In this document: positions 46,771 to 55,727 of the stretch, piece after piece | How the letters are laid out: every line of letters begins with the position of its first letter | How positions within the stretch are numbered: position 1 is the first letter of the stretch | DNA from: Paraburkholderia fynbosensis | Lineage (GTDB): Bacteria > Pseudomonadota > Gammaproteobacteria > Burkholderiales > Burkholderiaceae | Assembly: GCF_902859935.1 (NCBI RefSeq) | Contig: NZ_CADIKI010000019.1 | Span: 102,521-166,520, forward strand | Length of the DNA stretch: 64,000 nucleotides | Direction: 5' to 3' | Program-made: the position numbers and the translations under genes | The notes under the pieces: model-generated | Database searches by the model: none | What the model saw: only the letters and a program-made list of their open reading frames with translations | Told to the model about the DNA's origin: nothing

Positions 46771-47367
46771 ATGGCCACGATCCTGCAAATCAACTCGGCA
46801 GCCCGCTCGCAAGGCGCGAACTCGACGCTCCTCGTCAACGAGCTGACCGCAAAACTGCAACAGTCGAATCCGGGCGCGCAAGTCGTCGTCCGCAACCTGC
46901 AAGCCGAACCGCTGCCGCACCTGGACGACGCCGTCCTCGGCGCGTTCTTCACGCCGGCCGAGCAACGCACGGCCGAGCAAGCCGCGATTGCCGCACGCAG
47001 CGAAGCGTTGATCGCCGAACTGCAAGCCGCCGACATCGTCGTGATCGGTGCGCCGATGTACAACTTCGGGATCTCGTCGCAACTCAAGACGTACTTCGAC
47101 TTCATCGCCCGCGCTGGCATCACGTTCCGGTACACGGCGAACGGTCCGGAAGGTCTCGTGAAGGGCAAGAAGGTCTATGTCGTGTCGGCACGCGGCGGCA
47201 AGTACCTGGGCACGCCGAACGACAGCCAGACGCCGTATCTGACGAGCTTCCTGGGCTTCCTCGGCATGACCGACGTGAACTTCATCTACGCCGAAGGCCT
47301 GAACATGGGCCCGGACGCGGCCACCGCCGCGCTGGCTGCCGCGCGTGAAGCGATTGCTGCCGCGTAA
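46771..47367 (+). CDS. azoR: FMN-dependent NADH-azoreductase
   Basis: AzoR (198 aa) is a flavodoxin-like quinone reductase that uses NADH to reduce quinones and azo compounds. Family segments are INSAARSQGANSTLL near the N-terminus (FMN phosphate), IVVIGAPMYNFGISSQLKTYFD, and GLVKGKKVYVVSARGG. I chose ATG 46771 after TGGAGT; the frame extends 15 codons upstream without similarity. A clear terminator follows. Confidence 0.94.
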   Translation: MATILQINSAARSQGANSTLLVNELTAKLQQSNPGAQVVVRNLQAEPLPHLDDAVLGAFFTPAEQRTAEQAAIAARSEALIAELQAADIVVIGAPMYNFGISSQLKTYFDFIARAGITFRYTANGPEGLVKGKKVYVVSARGGKYLGTPNDSQTPYLTSFLGFLGMTDVNFIYAEGLNMGPDAATAALAAAREAIAAA

Positions 47368-47432
47368 GCCTGTTGCTGCTTCGATAACGTTGCTACGAAG
47401 CCGCCAATAACTGCGGATAGCAGGGAAATGAA

Positions 47433-47468
47433 AAACGCCACGGACGCGAGTCCGTGGCGTTTCCTTAT
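47433..47468. terminator. Bidirectional rho-independent terminator
   Basis: A 13-bp perfect stem (47433-47445 with 47450-47462) with loop GCGA, flanked by A5 and TTTCCTT, between convergent azoR and ung. Confidence 0.85.
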
Positions 47469-47488
47469 TGCGGCGCTGCTTGCGTTTG

Positions 47489-48319
47489 TCACGCCAGCAT
47501 TTGCGCTTCGTCGGGCAGACGCCAGTCGATTGGTGCGCGGCCCTGCTTCACGAGGTACTCGTTGGCCTTCACGAAGTGGCCGCAGCCGAGAAAGCCGCGA
47601 TGCGCCGACAGCGGCGACGGATGCGGCGCCTCCAGCACGTAATGCGACTTGCCGCCGAGCAGCGCGCGCTTCGCTTGCGCATGCGCGCCCCAGAGCATGA
47701 ACACGAGGCCGTCGTGGCGCATCGCCAGTTCGTGGATGAGCGTGTCGGTGCATTTTTCCCAGCCGCGTTTCGCGTGGCTCGCCGCGCTGTCGCGTTCGAC
47801 GGTCAGCACCGTGTTCAGCAGCAGCACGCCTTGTCTGGCCCAGGTGTCGAGGCAACCGTGACGAGGCGTTTCGTGGCCGAGACTCGCGGCGATTTCCTTG
47901 AAGATATTGCGCAGCGACGGCGGCGTGCGCACGTTCGGCGCGACGGAAAAGGCGAGCCCGTGTGCTTGCGGCGTGCCGCGATCCTCGCCGTGATACGGGT
48001 CCTGGCCGAGGATCACCACTTTGACTTCGTCGGGGCTCGTCAGGCGCAAGGCGCGGAACACGTCGGTGGGATAGACGGTTTTGCCGGCGGCGCGCTCACC
48101 ATCGACGAAACGGCACAGCGGCGCGTACGCGTCGCTGTCGATGAACGGCTTCAGATGTGTGCGCCATGCCGGGGGCAGGGCGGCGAATTGGGCTTCGAGC
48201 GTCGGTGGGGCGAAGTCGGTCGGCGATTGCGTGGTCATGTCACTGGCCGATGTGGATGCGGCGTCGCCGAACAGGGAAGCCTGCGACGGATTGGAGCGGG
48301 TTCGGGAAGCGGAGGTCAT
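47489..48319 (-). CDS. ung: Uracil-DNA glycosylase, family 1
   Basis: Ung (276 aa) removes uracil from DNA. The catalytic motif GQDPYHG (Asp activates water) and the Leu-intercalation motif HPSPLSAHRGF are both present. Residues 1-45 form an extra low-complexity N-terminus compared with E. coli Ung (229 aa). No start has a good ribosome-binding site; ATG 48319 and the ATG at 48238 are both possible. It is convergent with azoR and followed by a shared terminator. Confidence 0.94.
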   Translation of the reverse strand: MTSASRTRSNPSQASLFGDAASTSASDMTTQSPTDFAPPTLEAQFAALPPAWRTHLKPFIDSDAYAPLCRFVDGERAAGKTVYPTDVFRALRLTSPDEVKVVILGQDPYHGEDRGTPQAHGLAFSVAPNVRTPPSLRNIFKEIAASLGHETPRHGCLDTWARQGVLLLNTVLTVERDSAASHAKRGWEKCTDTLIHELAMRHDGLVFMLWGAHAQAKRALLGGKSHYVLEAPHPSPLSAHRGFLGCGHFVKANEYLVKQGRAPIDWRLPDEAQMLA

Positions 48320-48393
48320 GGCGGGGGAGTGTCGCAGCAAACGGGCTTCGGCTCAAGGTGCCGAGGCGCCACGCGGCCGCCCAGCCCGTCTGT

Positions 48394-49020
48394 TCAACCC
48401 GCCCGCAACTGATACCCGCGCTGCGCCTTGCTGACGTTGTCGGGCGCGAGTCCGCTTATCTGCTTGCCGAGTTCCGCCGCGAGTGCGTGCAGCGCAGCTT
48501 CGTCGCCGGATTTCAGCTCAAGCTCAACTTCCGAGATGGGCGCACGGCGGTTCTCGCCGTCGACTTGCGCGAGCACGTCGCCCTGGTCGATCGCCGCTTC
48601 GATTTCCGCACCGTCCAATACGACGTGCCACAGCGTACGCGTGAAGTTCGTGCGGAACAGTTCGATCAAGGTGGACGCCGCCTGGCGTAACGCATCCGCC
48701 GCAGCGGGTTCATCACAGACATGCAGCAAAGCGTCGATCTCCAGCTTCGCGCCCGCCACCGGCATTTCCCATTCGTGCCGGCTGTGCAAACCCTCCTTCG
48801 CATTGCCCACCGTCTTAAAGGTTTGCAGCCAGCCTTCCGGCGTTTGACGCAGACGCAGCGCGCTCTTCGAGCTCGCCAACCCAAGCTGCGGCGTATCGAA
48901 GTAAATGTTCACCAGTTTGACCGGGCTGCCTTCCCGACCGGTGCGCGCGACGAACCACTGTTGCGCCGCCGGCACCTGCCCGGCCGGCAGCGCCAGCTTG
49001 ATTTCGCGTTCCATGCCCAT
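48394..49020 (-). CDS. CYTH domain protein (inorganic triphosphatase-like)
   Basis: This 208-aa protein is a CYTH-fold enzyme, resembling the N-terminal half of E. coli YgiF. The signature EREIK (residues 4-8) supplies metal and phosphate ligands; later tunnel residues include ALRLRQT and SEVELELKSGD. There is no CHAD domain. Hydrolysis of inorganic triphosphate is the likely activity by analogy. AAGGAAA precedes ATG 49020. It lies 32 bp after trpC on the same strand, so it may be transcribed with trpEGDC. Confidence 0.9.
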   Translation of the reverse strand: MGMEREIKLALPAGQVPAAQQWFVARTGREGSPVKLVNIYFDTPQLGLASSKSALRLRQTPEGWLQTFKTVGNAKEGLHSRHEWEMPVAGAKLEIDALLHVCDEPAAADALRQAASTLIELFRTNFTRTLWHVVLDGAEIEAAIDQGDVLAQVDGENRRAPISEVELELKSGDEAALHALAAELGKQISGLAPDNVSKAQRGYQLRAG

Positions 49021-49052
49021 GATGCGTTTCCTTGCGTGTACCGTCGCGGCGT

Positions 49053-49838
49053 CTAGAAAAACATCCGTGCAAGCTCCACGCCCGGCTCGTCTGCGCGCAT
49101 GAAAGCCTCGCCGACGAGGAACGTGTGTACGTCCATCGCGCGCAGGCGCTCGACATCGGCACGCGCCAGAATGCCCGATTCGGTGACCACGATGCGGTCA
49201 TCCGGAATCGCATCGAGCATGCCGATGGTTGTGTCGATCGACGTTTCGAAAGTGCGCAGGTTGCGGTTGTTGATGCCGATCAGCGGCGTCTTCAGCGTCA
49301 ACGCTTCCTTGAGCTCGTTGCTGTCGTGCACTTCGACCAGCACCGCGAGGCCCAGCGAATGCGCGAGCGCTTCGAGGTCCTGCATCTGCGCGGTGTCGAG
49401 CGCGGCGGCGATCAGCAGGATCGCGTCGGCGCCCATCGCGCGCGCTTCGACGATCTGGTACGGATCGACGATAAAGTCCTTGCGCAGCACCGGCAACTGG
49501 CACGCAGCGCGCGCCTGCTGCAGATACGCGACGCTGCCCTGGAAGAACTGCACGTCGGTGAGCACGGATAGACAGGCCGCGCCGTGCTTCTCATACGAAC
49601 GTGCGATTTGGGCAGGATTGAAGTGCTCGCGCAGCACGCCCTTGGACGGGCTCGCTTTCTTCACCTCGGAAATCACCGCGGCCAGCCCCGCCGCGTGCTT
49701 GGCGCGCAATGCGCCGACGAAATCGCGGATATCGCGCGACGACGCTTCGAGGCGCAACTCTTCCAGCGGCGCGCTCTGTTCGGCCGCGCGGACTTCTTCG
49801 CGTTTGACCGCGATGATGCGGTCGAGGATGTCGCTCAT
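49053..49838 (-). CDS. trpC: Indole-3-glycerol phosphate synthase
   Basis: TrpC (261 aa) closes the indole ring from carboxyphenylamino-deoxyribulose phosphate. Active-site boxes of the TIM barrel are visible: VISEVKKASPSKGVL, VLRKDFIVDPYQI, GINNRNLRTFET and TESGI. It is the single-function form, without a fused TrpF. It follows trpD by 30 bp at the end of trpEGDC. Confidence 0.97.
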   Translation of the reverse strand: MSDILDRIIAVKREEVRAAEQSAPLEELRLEASSRDIRDFVGALRAKHAAGLAAVISEVKKASPSKGVLREHFNPAQIARSYEKHGAACLSVLTDVQFFQGSVAYLQQARAACQLPVLRKDFIVDPYQIVEARAMGADAILLIAAALDTAQMQDLEALAHSLGLAVLVEVHDSNELKEALTLKTPLIGINNRNLRTFETSIDTTIGMLDAIPDDRIVVTESGILARADVERLRAMDVHTFLVGEAFMRADEPGVELARMFF

Positions 49839-49868
49839 AAGTGTCTCGCTACGTTGATTGCTACCTGA

Positions 49869-50900
49869 TCACTGCTTGAATTGCTGGGTGAAGCGAATCA
49901 GCTCGTCGACCTTCGCGCGGGCCTTGCCGCTCGCGATCGCTTCACGGGCCAGTTGAATGCCATCCGCGATCGACGCCGCCACGTTCGCCGAATACAGCGC
50001 CGTGCCCGCGTTCAGCGTGACGATTTCGCGCGCGACGCCAGGCTTGTTGTCGAGCGCCTCGAGCAGCATCGCTTTAGATTCGCTCGCGTCCGCCACTTTC
50101 AGCGTGCGGTTCGACACCATCTGCATGCCGAAGTCTTCCGGATGAATCTCGTACTCGCGGACTTCGCCGTCGCGCAACTCACCGACTTGCGTGGCCGCGC
50201 CGAGCGACACTTCGTCCATGCCGTCCATTCCGTACACGACCAGCACATGCTTTGCGCCGAGGCGCTGCATCACGCGCACCTGAATGCCGACGAGGTCCGC
50301 ATGGAACACCCCCATCAACTGGTTCGGCGCGCCGGCCGGATTGGTCAGCGGGCCGAGAATGTTGAAGATGGTTCGCACGCCGAGTTCGCGGCGCACGGCG
50401 GCGATGTTCTTCATCGCCGGATGATGGTTCGGCGCGAACATGAAGCCCATGCCGGTTTGCGCAATCGACGCCGCCACCTGGTCCGGTTGCAGATCGATAT
50501 TCACGCCGAGCGCTTCGAGCACGTCCGCGCTGCCCGACTTGCTCGACACGCCGCGATTGCCGTGCTTCGCGACCTTCGCGCCGGCCGCGGCCGACACGAA
50601 CATGGTGGCGGTGGAAATGTTGAAGGTGTGCGCGCCGTCGCCGCCGGTGCCGACGATATCGACGAAATTCGAGTTGTCCTGCACGTCGACGTGACGGGCG
50701 AATTCACGCATCACCGTGGCGGCGGCGGTGATTTCGCCGATGGTCTCTTTCTTGACGCGCAAGCCGGTGATGATCGCGGCCGCCATCACGGGAGAGAGCT
50801 CGCCGCGCATGATGAGGCGCATCAGATGCAGCATCTCGTCGTGGAAAATCTCGCGGTGCTCGATGGTCCGTTGCAGCGCTTCCTGGGGCGTAATCGACAT
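49869..50900 (-). CDS. trpD: Anthranilate phosphoribosyltransferase
   Basis: TrpD (343 aa) joins anthranilate and phosphoribosyl pyrophosphate. The glycine-rich PRPP loop is DIVGTGGDGAHTFNIST, followed by VAKHGNRGVSSKSGSAD and the conserved MFAPNHHPAMK. I chose ATG 50900 (MSITPQEAL) because relatives start there and GAGA lies upstream; ATG 50918, which overlaps the trpG stop, would add six residues. Confidence 0.97.
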   Translation of the reverse strand: MSITPQEALQRTIEHREIFHDEMLHLMRLIMRGELSPVMAAAIITGLRVKKETIGEITAAATVMREFARHVDVQDNSNFVDIVGTGGDGAHTFNISTATMFVSAAAGAKVAKHGNRGVSSKSGSADVLEALGVNIDLQPDQVAASIAQTGMGFMFAPNHHPAMKNIAAVRRELGVRTIFNILGPLTNPAGAPNQLMGVFHADLVGIQVRVMQRLGAKHVLVVYGMDGMDEVSLGAATQVGELRDGEVREYEIHPEDFGMQMVSNRTLKVADASESKAMLLEALDNKPGVAREIVTLNAGTALYSANVAASIADGIQLAREAIASGKARAKVDELIRFTQQFKQ

Positions 50901-50917
50901 GATCTCGTCTCTCTTCA

Positions 50918-51505
<588 letters not shown>

Positions 51506-51518
51506 GGTGTGTCTCCGG

Positions 51519-53012
51519 TCAGAAGTCGCTATCGAGGCCGTCTTGAACCTGTTCGGCAGCACGCAGCACGGCGCGCGCCTTGTTCTCGGTCTCTTGCCAT
51601 TCGGATTCCGGCACCGAATCCGCGACCACGCCCGCGGCCGCCTGCACATACAGATTGCCGTTCGCGATCACGCCGGTGCGGATCGTGATGGCGAGATCCA
51701 TCTCACCGGTGAACGACAGATAGCCGACCGCACCGCCATACAGGCCGCGCTTCACGGGCTCCAGTTCGTCGATCAGTTCCATCGCGCGTACCTTCGGCGC
51801 ACCCGACAGCGTGCCGGCCGGGAAGGTGGCGCGCAGCACGTCGAAATTGGTCGTGCCGGGCTTCAGCTTGCCTTCGACCGAACTCACGATGTGCTGCACG
51901 TGCGAGTACTTTTCAATCACCATCTTGTCGGTCACGATCACCGAGCCGATCTGCGCGATGCGGCCCACGTCGTTGCGCGCGAGGTCGATCAGCATCACGT
52001 GTTCGGCGACTTCCTTCGGGTCGTTCAGCAGTTCGGTCGCGAGTTCCGCGTCGCGTTCCGGCGTATTGCCGCGCGGACGCGTGCCGGCGAGCGGGCGAAT
52101 CGTGACGATGCGATCCTCGCCGCGCTTTTCCTGACGCACCAGAATTTCCGGCGATGCGCCGACCACATGAAACTCGCCGAAGTTGTAGTAGTACATGTAA
52201 GGCGACGGATTCAGCGAGCGCAGCGCGCGATACAGCGACAGCGGATTGTCGCGGTACGGCTTGGTCAGACGCTGGCCGACCTGCACCTGCATCAGTTCGC
52301 CGGCGGCGATGTATTCCTTCGCCTTGCGCACGGCGTTCAGATAGTCGTCCTTCGCGAATTCACGGTAGGTCTCGGTGCGCACGCTGGCCGAGGTGACAGG
52401 GGGCTGCACGGTCGTACGCAAACGCTGGCGCAGTTCGCGCAAACGGTGTTTAGCCTTCGTGTACGCCTCGGGCTGCGTCGAATCGGCGTACACCACCAGA
52501 TAAAGCTTGCCCGCGAGATTGTCGATTACCGCGACTTCTTCGGTGAGCAGCAACTGGATGTCGGGCAGATTCAGATCGTCTTTCGGCGCGCTGTGCGCGA
52601 GCTTTTTCTCGATGTAGCGCACCGCGTCGTAGCCGAAATAGCCGGCGAGGCCGCCCGCGAAACGCGGCAGGCCGGGACGTTGCGCCACTTTGAAGCGGGC
52701 CTGGAATTGCTGGATGAACTCGAGCGGATCGCCCTCGTGCGTTTCGACGACCTTGCCGTCGCGCACCACTTCCGACACGCCGTTGCGGGTGCGCAGCAGC
52801 GTGCGCGCCGGCAGTCCGATGAACGAATAGCGGCCGAAACGTTCGCCGCCCACCACCGATTCCAGCAGGAACGAGTTGGCGCCGTTGCGTTCGGTCTGCG
52901 CGAGCTTCAGATAAAGCGAGAGCGGCGTTTCGAGGTCGGCGAGCGCTTCGGCGATCAGCGGAATGCGGTTGAAGCCCTCGTTGGCGAGGGACTGGAATTC
53001 GAGTTCGGTCAT
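51519..53012 (-). CDS. trpE: Anthranilate synthase component I
   Basis: TrpE (497 aa) makes anthranilate from chorismate, the first step of tryptophan synthesis. The chorismate-binding core is clear: IRPLAGTRPRGNTPERD, HVMLIDLARNDVGRIA, and GAPKVRAMELIDELEP. An N-terminal tryptophan feedback site is indicated by LESVVGGERFGRYSFIG, with LLES and the Ser typical of inhibited enzymes. AGGA precedes ATG 53012. Upstream lies an apparent attenuator; 235 bp separate its T run from the start. Confidence 0.98.
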   Translation of the reverse strand: MTELEFQSLANEGFNRIPLIAEALADLETPLSLYLKLAQTERNGANSFLLESVVGGERFGRYSFIGLPARTLLRTRNGVSEVVRDGKVVETHEGDPLEFIQQFQARFKVAQRPGLPRFAGGLAGYFGYDAVRYIEKKLAHSAPKDDLNLPDIQLLLTEEVAVIDNLAGKLYLVVYADSTQPEAYTKAKHRLRELRQRLRTTVQPPVTSASVRTETYREFAKDDYLNAVRKAKEYIAAGELMQVQVGQRLTKPYRDNPLSLYRALRSLNPSPYMYYYNFGEFHVVGASPEILVRQEKRGEDRIVTIRPLAGTRPRGNTPERDAELATELLNDPKEVAEHVMLIDLARNDVGRIAQIGSVIVTDKMVIEKYSHVQHIVSSVEGKLKPGTTNFDVLRATFPAGTLSGAPKVRAMELIDELEPVKRGLYGGAVGYLSFTGEMDLAITIRTGVIANGNLYVQAAAGVVADSVPESEWQETENKARAVLRAAEQVQDGLDSDF

Positions 53013-53246
53013 GTTCCGATCCTGTACGGTGGTCCGGCGGCAGCGTGCGTCGGGCAAAGCGGGGCGTTGCGCGGCCGGTCGGAACGTGCGTCGACATTGC
53101 GACGCGATGATACCGAGCGGCGCGAGTTTCCCATCGACGCGAGCAACGGATTTCAGCGCACAGCTGTACTTTGCGGGTACACGCAGGCCGAATCAACCGA
53201 TGCAGCGAAACTAGATGATGGAAAAAACGCGTGAGCGCAGCGAAGT
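53013..53246 (-). other. Long trpE leader after the attenuator
   Basis: About 234 bp between the attenuator T run and the trpE ATG hold no gene that I can support. A second T6 run lies at 53222-53227 on the minus strand with only a weak hairpin before it. The length is unusual, since most trp attenuators lie close to their first gene. Confidence 0.5.
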
Positions 53247-53292
53247 AAAAAACGGTTGCCGAAGACGAGCTTCAGCGTACCTCAGGCGAGGT
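53247..53292 (-). terminator. trp attenuator with alternative antiterminator
   Basis: On the minus strand, GCTGAAG-CTCGT-CTTCGGC (53276-53258) forms the terminator stem, extended by GGT/ACC, and TTTTTT follows at 53252-53247. The alternative stem ACCTC-GCCT-GAGGT (53292-53279), extended by GCG/CGC, shares bases with the terminator, so only one can form. It begins at the stop codon of a Trp-rich leader peptide. Confidence 0.75.
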
Positions 53293-53366
53293 TAGCGCGA
53301 CCAGCGACGCCAGGGCCAGGCTCCCCGGTCGATGCTAATCAGACTCCGTTTTTTATTCAGAAACAT
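53292..53366 (-). CDS. trpL: trp operon leader peptide (24 codons)
   Basis: The short open frame ATG 53366 to TAA 53292 encodes a 24-residue peptide that starts MFLNKK and contains W-P-W-R-R-W near its end. Three Trp codons in six are most unlikely by chance, and they sit directly before the mutually exclusive hairpins of the attenuator. Ribosome stalling at these codons under Trp starvation would favour the antiterminator. No Shine-Dalgarno sequence is seen; the ATG lies 16 bp after the gph stop, so coupling to gph translation is possible. Confidence 0.75.
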   Translation of the reverse strand: MFLNKKRSLISIDRGAWPWRRWSR

Positions 53367-53382
53367 GAGGATGAAGGACTTT

Positions 53383-54099
53383 TCAAGTCGTGGAATGGTG
53401 CGCTGCGATCGCCTTGGCGGCGTCGAGCAGCGAGGCAACTATACCATCGGATTTTATTGTTTGTATAGCTTGGCCGTGGTTGTAGCCGTACGGCACGGTG
53501 AGCGTCGCCATGCCGGCTGCGCGGCCCGCCAGCGCGTCGTTTTCGGAATCGCCGATCGCCACGGTGGCCTGCGGTTGCACGCCCAGTTGCGCCGCGGCAG
53601 TGAGCATCGGCAGCGGGTCCGGCTTCTTTTTCGCGAGGCTGTCGCCGCCGAGCACGACGCTGAAATACTGTGCGAGCCCGTACTGTTGCAGCAACTCGAC
53701 TGCGAACCGGTGCGGCTTGTTGGTCACGCAAGCGAGCTTCACGCCGGCATCACGCATCGCGATCAGCCCGGCTTCGACATCGGGATAAAGCCGCGTGTGG
53801 AGGCCGTTGATCTTCGCGTATTCCGCCTGGTAGATCGCGAGGGCTTCGTCGAAGCGATCCTGCGCATGGTCCGCTTCGAAGCGCGGCGCGAGCACGCTGC
53901 GGATCAGATGCTCCGAACCCTTGCCGACATAGCCGACCACTTCCTCGCGCGAGGTTTCCAGCGCGTCGAGTTGCGCGAGCATGCCGTTCAGGCCGGCGGT
54001 GAAGTCGTCGGCAGTGTCGATCATCGTGCCGTCGAGGTCGATGATCGCGGCTTGCAGGCGCCGGCTGCTGAAGGTCGGGGCGGGGAGCGGAGCTGTCAT
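53383..54099 (-). CDS. gph: Phosphoglycolate phosphatase
   Basis: Gph (238 aa) removes 2-phosphoglycolate formed in DNA repair and oxidative metabolism. HAD motif I is IIDLDGTMIDTADD (Asp21 nucleophile, Asp23 acid-base); motif II lies in ACVTNKPHRF; motif III KKKPDPLPM; motif IV AIGDSENDALAGRAAG. The last 25 codons use several rare AT-rich codons, possibly because a trp promoter is embedded there. It lies 27 bp after rpe. Confidence 0.95.
   Translation of the reverse strand: MTAPLPAPTFSSRRLQAAIIDLDGTMIDTADDFTAGLNGMLAQLDALETSREEVVGYVGKGSEHLIRSVLAPRFEADHAQDRFDEALAIYQAEYAKINGLHTRLYPDVEAGLIAMRDAGVKLACVTNKPHRFAVELLQQYGLAQYFSVVLGGDSLAKKKPDPLPMLTAAAQLGVQPQATVAIGDSENDALAGRAAGMATLTVPYGYNHGQAIQTIKSDGIVASLLDAAKAIAAHHSTT
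53438..53466 (-). promoter_or_regulatory. Possible trp promoter inside the end of gph
   Basis: TATAGT (53438-53443 on the minus strand) sits in an AT-rich stretch of about 35 bp encoding QAIQTIKSDGIV with ATA, ACA, AAA and GTT codons that are otherwise rare here. No good -35 hexamer is found at 16-18 bp (ATACAA is the best at 17). A start near 53430 would give about 65 nt before the leader peptide. Confidence 0.45.
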
Positions 54100-54126
54100 A
54101 GGGCGTGCGGGTTGTGGTGCTGAACC

Positions 54127-54810
54127 TTAGTGCTGAACATGCGCGAGCGCGGCGCGCATCCTGTCGATCACGACCTTGTGATCGGGCTGGCCGAAGATCG
54201 CCGAACCGGCCACGAATGTGTCCGCACCCGCTGCCGCGATTTCCGCGATGTTGTCGACCTTCACGCCGCCGTCCACTTCCAGATGAATCTCGCGGCCGGT
54301 CCGTTCCTGATACGCGTCGATGCGCTTGCGGGCTTCGCGCAGCTTGTTGAGCGCTTCGGGAATGAACGACTGGCCGCCGAAGCCCGGGTTCACCGACATG
54401 ATCAGCACGAGGTCGAGCTTGTCCATCACGTGATCCAGATAGCTCAGCGAGGTGGCCGGGTTGAACACCAGGCCGGCCTTGCAGCCGTGGTCGCGGATCA
54501 GCGAAAGCGTCCGGTCGATATGGTCCGAGCCTTCCGGATGGAAGCTGATCAGGTTTGCGCCGGCCTTGGCGAAGTCCGGCACGATGCGGTCGACGGGGCG
54601 CACCATCAGATGCACGTCGATTGGCACGTCGACGTGCGGGCGGATCGCTTCGCACACGAGCGGGCCGATGGTCAGGTTCGGCACGTAGTGGTTATCCATC
54701 ACGTCGAAGTGAATCCAGTCGGCGCCGGCGGCGACGACGTTGCGGACTTCCTCGCCGAGACGGGCGAAATCGGCGGACAGAATGCTGGGGGCGATGCGAA
54801 ATTGCGTCAT
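54127..54810 (-). CDS. rpe: Ribulose-phosphate 3-epimerase
   Basis: Rpe (227 aa) interconverts ribulose-5-phosphate and xylulose-5-phosphate. The TIM-barrel boxes are typical: APSILSADFARLGEE, WIHFDVMDNHYVPNLT (catalytic Asp and metal ligands), VDVHLMVRPVD, MSVNPGFGGQSFIPE and VDGGV. The order rpe-gph-trpE occurs in many beta- and gamma-proteobacteria. Confidence 0.97.
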   Translation of the reverse strand: MTQFRIAPSILSADFARLGEEVRNVVAAGADWIHFDVMDNHYVPNLTIGPLVCEAIRPHVDVPIDVHLMVRPVDRIVPDFAKAGANLISFHPEGSDHIDRTLSLIRDHGCKAGLVFNPATSLSYLDHVMDKLDLVLIMSVNPGFGGQSFIPEALNKLREARKRIDAYQERTGREIHLEVDGGVKVDNIAEIAAAGADTFVAGSAIFGQPDHKVVIDRMRAALAHVQH

Positions 54811-55090
54811 GGCGGGACCGGGTGCAAGCGGGAAAGCGCTATTTTACCGTTTTGTGGCGCTCCGAACCGGCGCGCGGGCGGTTTGAGGTCGCGCGGAGTT
54901 CACCGCGGCGGCGGCGACAGTGCTGCGAGCCTTAACGGTCCTTGGCCAAAAGATATGTCCGGTTGCGGGCATGCCGCGCATCAAGCAGAATGCCAATCCA
55001 TGCATATCGCTTCGCCGATGCACCGCAAACCATTGGCGTTCGGGGTTTCCCGCGATTTTTCACAGCCCGTTTCATCAGACCGGAATCAGG

Positions 55091-55465
55091 ATGAGCCAGT
55101 ACGAATTCAGCGTCTCGGCGCAGGTGCAATATCTGCCTGAAGAGTCGGACCCGGAGCGCCGCCAGTATGCATTCGCATACACGCTGACTATCCGTAATAC
55201 CGGCCAGGTGCCCGCCCAGTTGATTGCGCGTCATTGGGTGATCACCGATAGCGACAATACGGTGCAGGAAGTGAAGGGCTTGGGAGTGGTCGGCCATCAG
55301 CCGCTGCTCAAACCGGGCGAGCATTTCGAATACACGAGTTGGGCGGTCATTGCCACGCCGGTCGGCACCATGCGGGGCGATTACTTCTGCGTGGCGGAGG
55401 ACGGCGAGCGTTTCGACGCGCCGGTACCGGAGTTTATTCTGCGCATGCCGCGCACGTTGCATTGA
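55091..55465 (+). CDS. apaG: ApaG (Co2+/Mg2+ efflux-associated protein)
   Basis: ApaG (124 aa) is a small fibronectin-III-like beta-sandwich protein of unclear biochemical role, named from linkage with apaH in E. coli. The family core is present: FAYTLTIRNTGQVPAQLIARHWVITDS, then VKGLGVVGHQPLLKPGEHFEYTS and GTMRGDYFCV. I chose ATG 55091, giving the family N-terminus MSQYEFSVSAQVQYL. The 280 bp upstream back to rpe contain nothing recognised. Confidence 0.93.
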   Translation: MSQYEFSVSAQVQYLPEESDPERRQYAFAYTLTIRNTGQVPAQLIARHWVITDSDNTVQEVKGLGVVGHQPLLKPGEHFEYTSWAVIATPVGTMRGDYFCVAEDGERFDAPVPEFILRMPRTLH

Positions 55466-55537
55466 ACCGGGGGGCGGCCCCGCGGTCATTAAATGTTCAA
55501 CTGCGCAGCGCTTCGGCGCGCGGTTTATCGCATAGCG

Positions 55538-55699
55538 TTACTGCGGTTTTTGCTGCTTCGGTTGTTCGCTTCGGGTTGCGCGCGTGGCTTTCTTCCTGCC
55601 GGATGATGTCCATACGACGATGAAGACGAGCAGGAAGAGCGCGAGGAGCGCTTCCAGCGCGAAGATGAGCATCGGGTATTCGTCGAACAGATCAGACAT
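55538..55699 (-). CDS. Small single-span membrane protein
   Basis: The 53-aa product starts MSDLFDEYPMLIFALEALLA and has one long hydrophobic helix (about residues 11-30) followed by a basic, Lys/Arg/Gln-rich tail. The arrangement suggests a true small inner-membrane protein, but I cannot name it. It is divergent from mltA, with 28 bp between start codons. The start could also be an ATG four codons upstream. Confidence 0.6.
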   Translation of the reverse strand: MSDLFDEYPMLIFALEALLALFLLVFIVVWTSSGRKKATRATRSEQPKQQKPQ

Positions 55700-55727
55700 G
55701 GCGGTTTCCATCAAGAACGAACATTGT

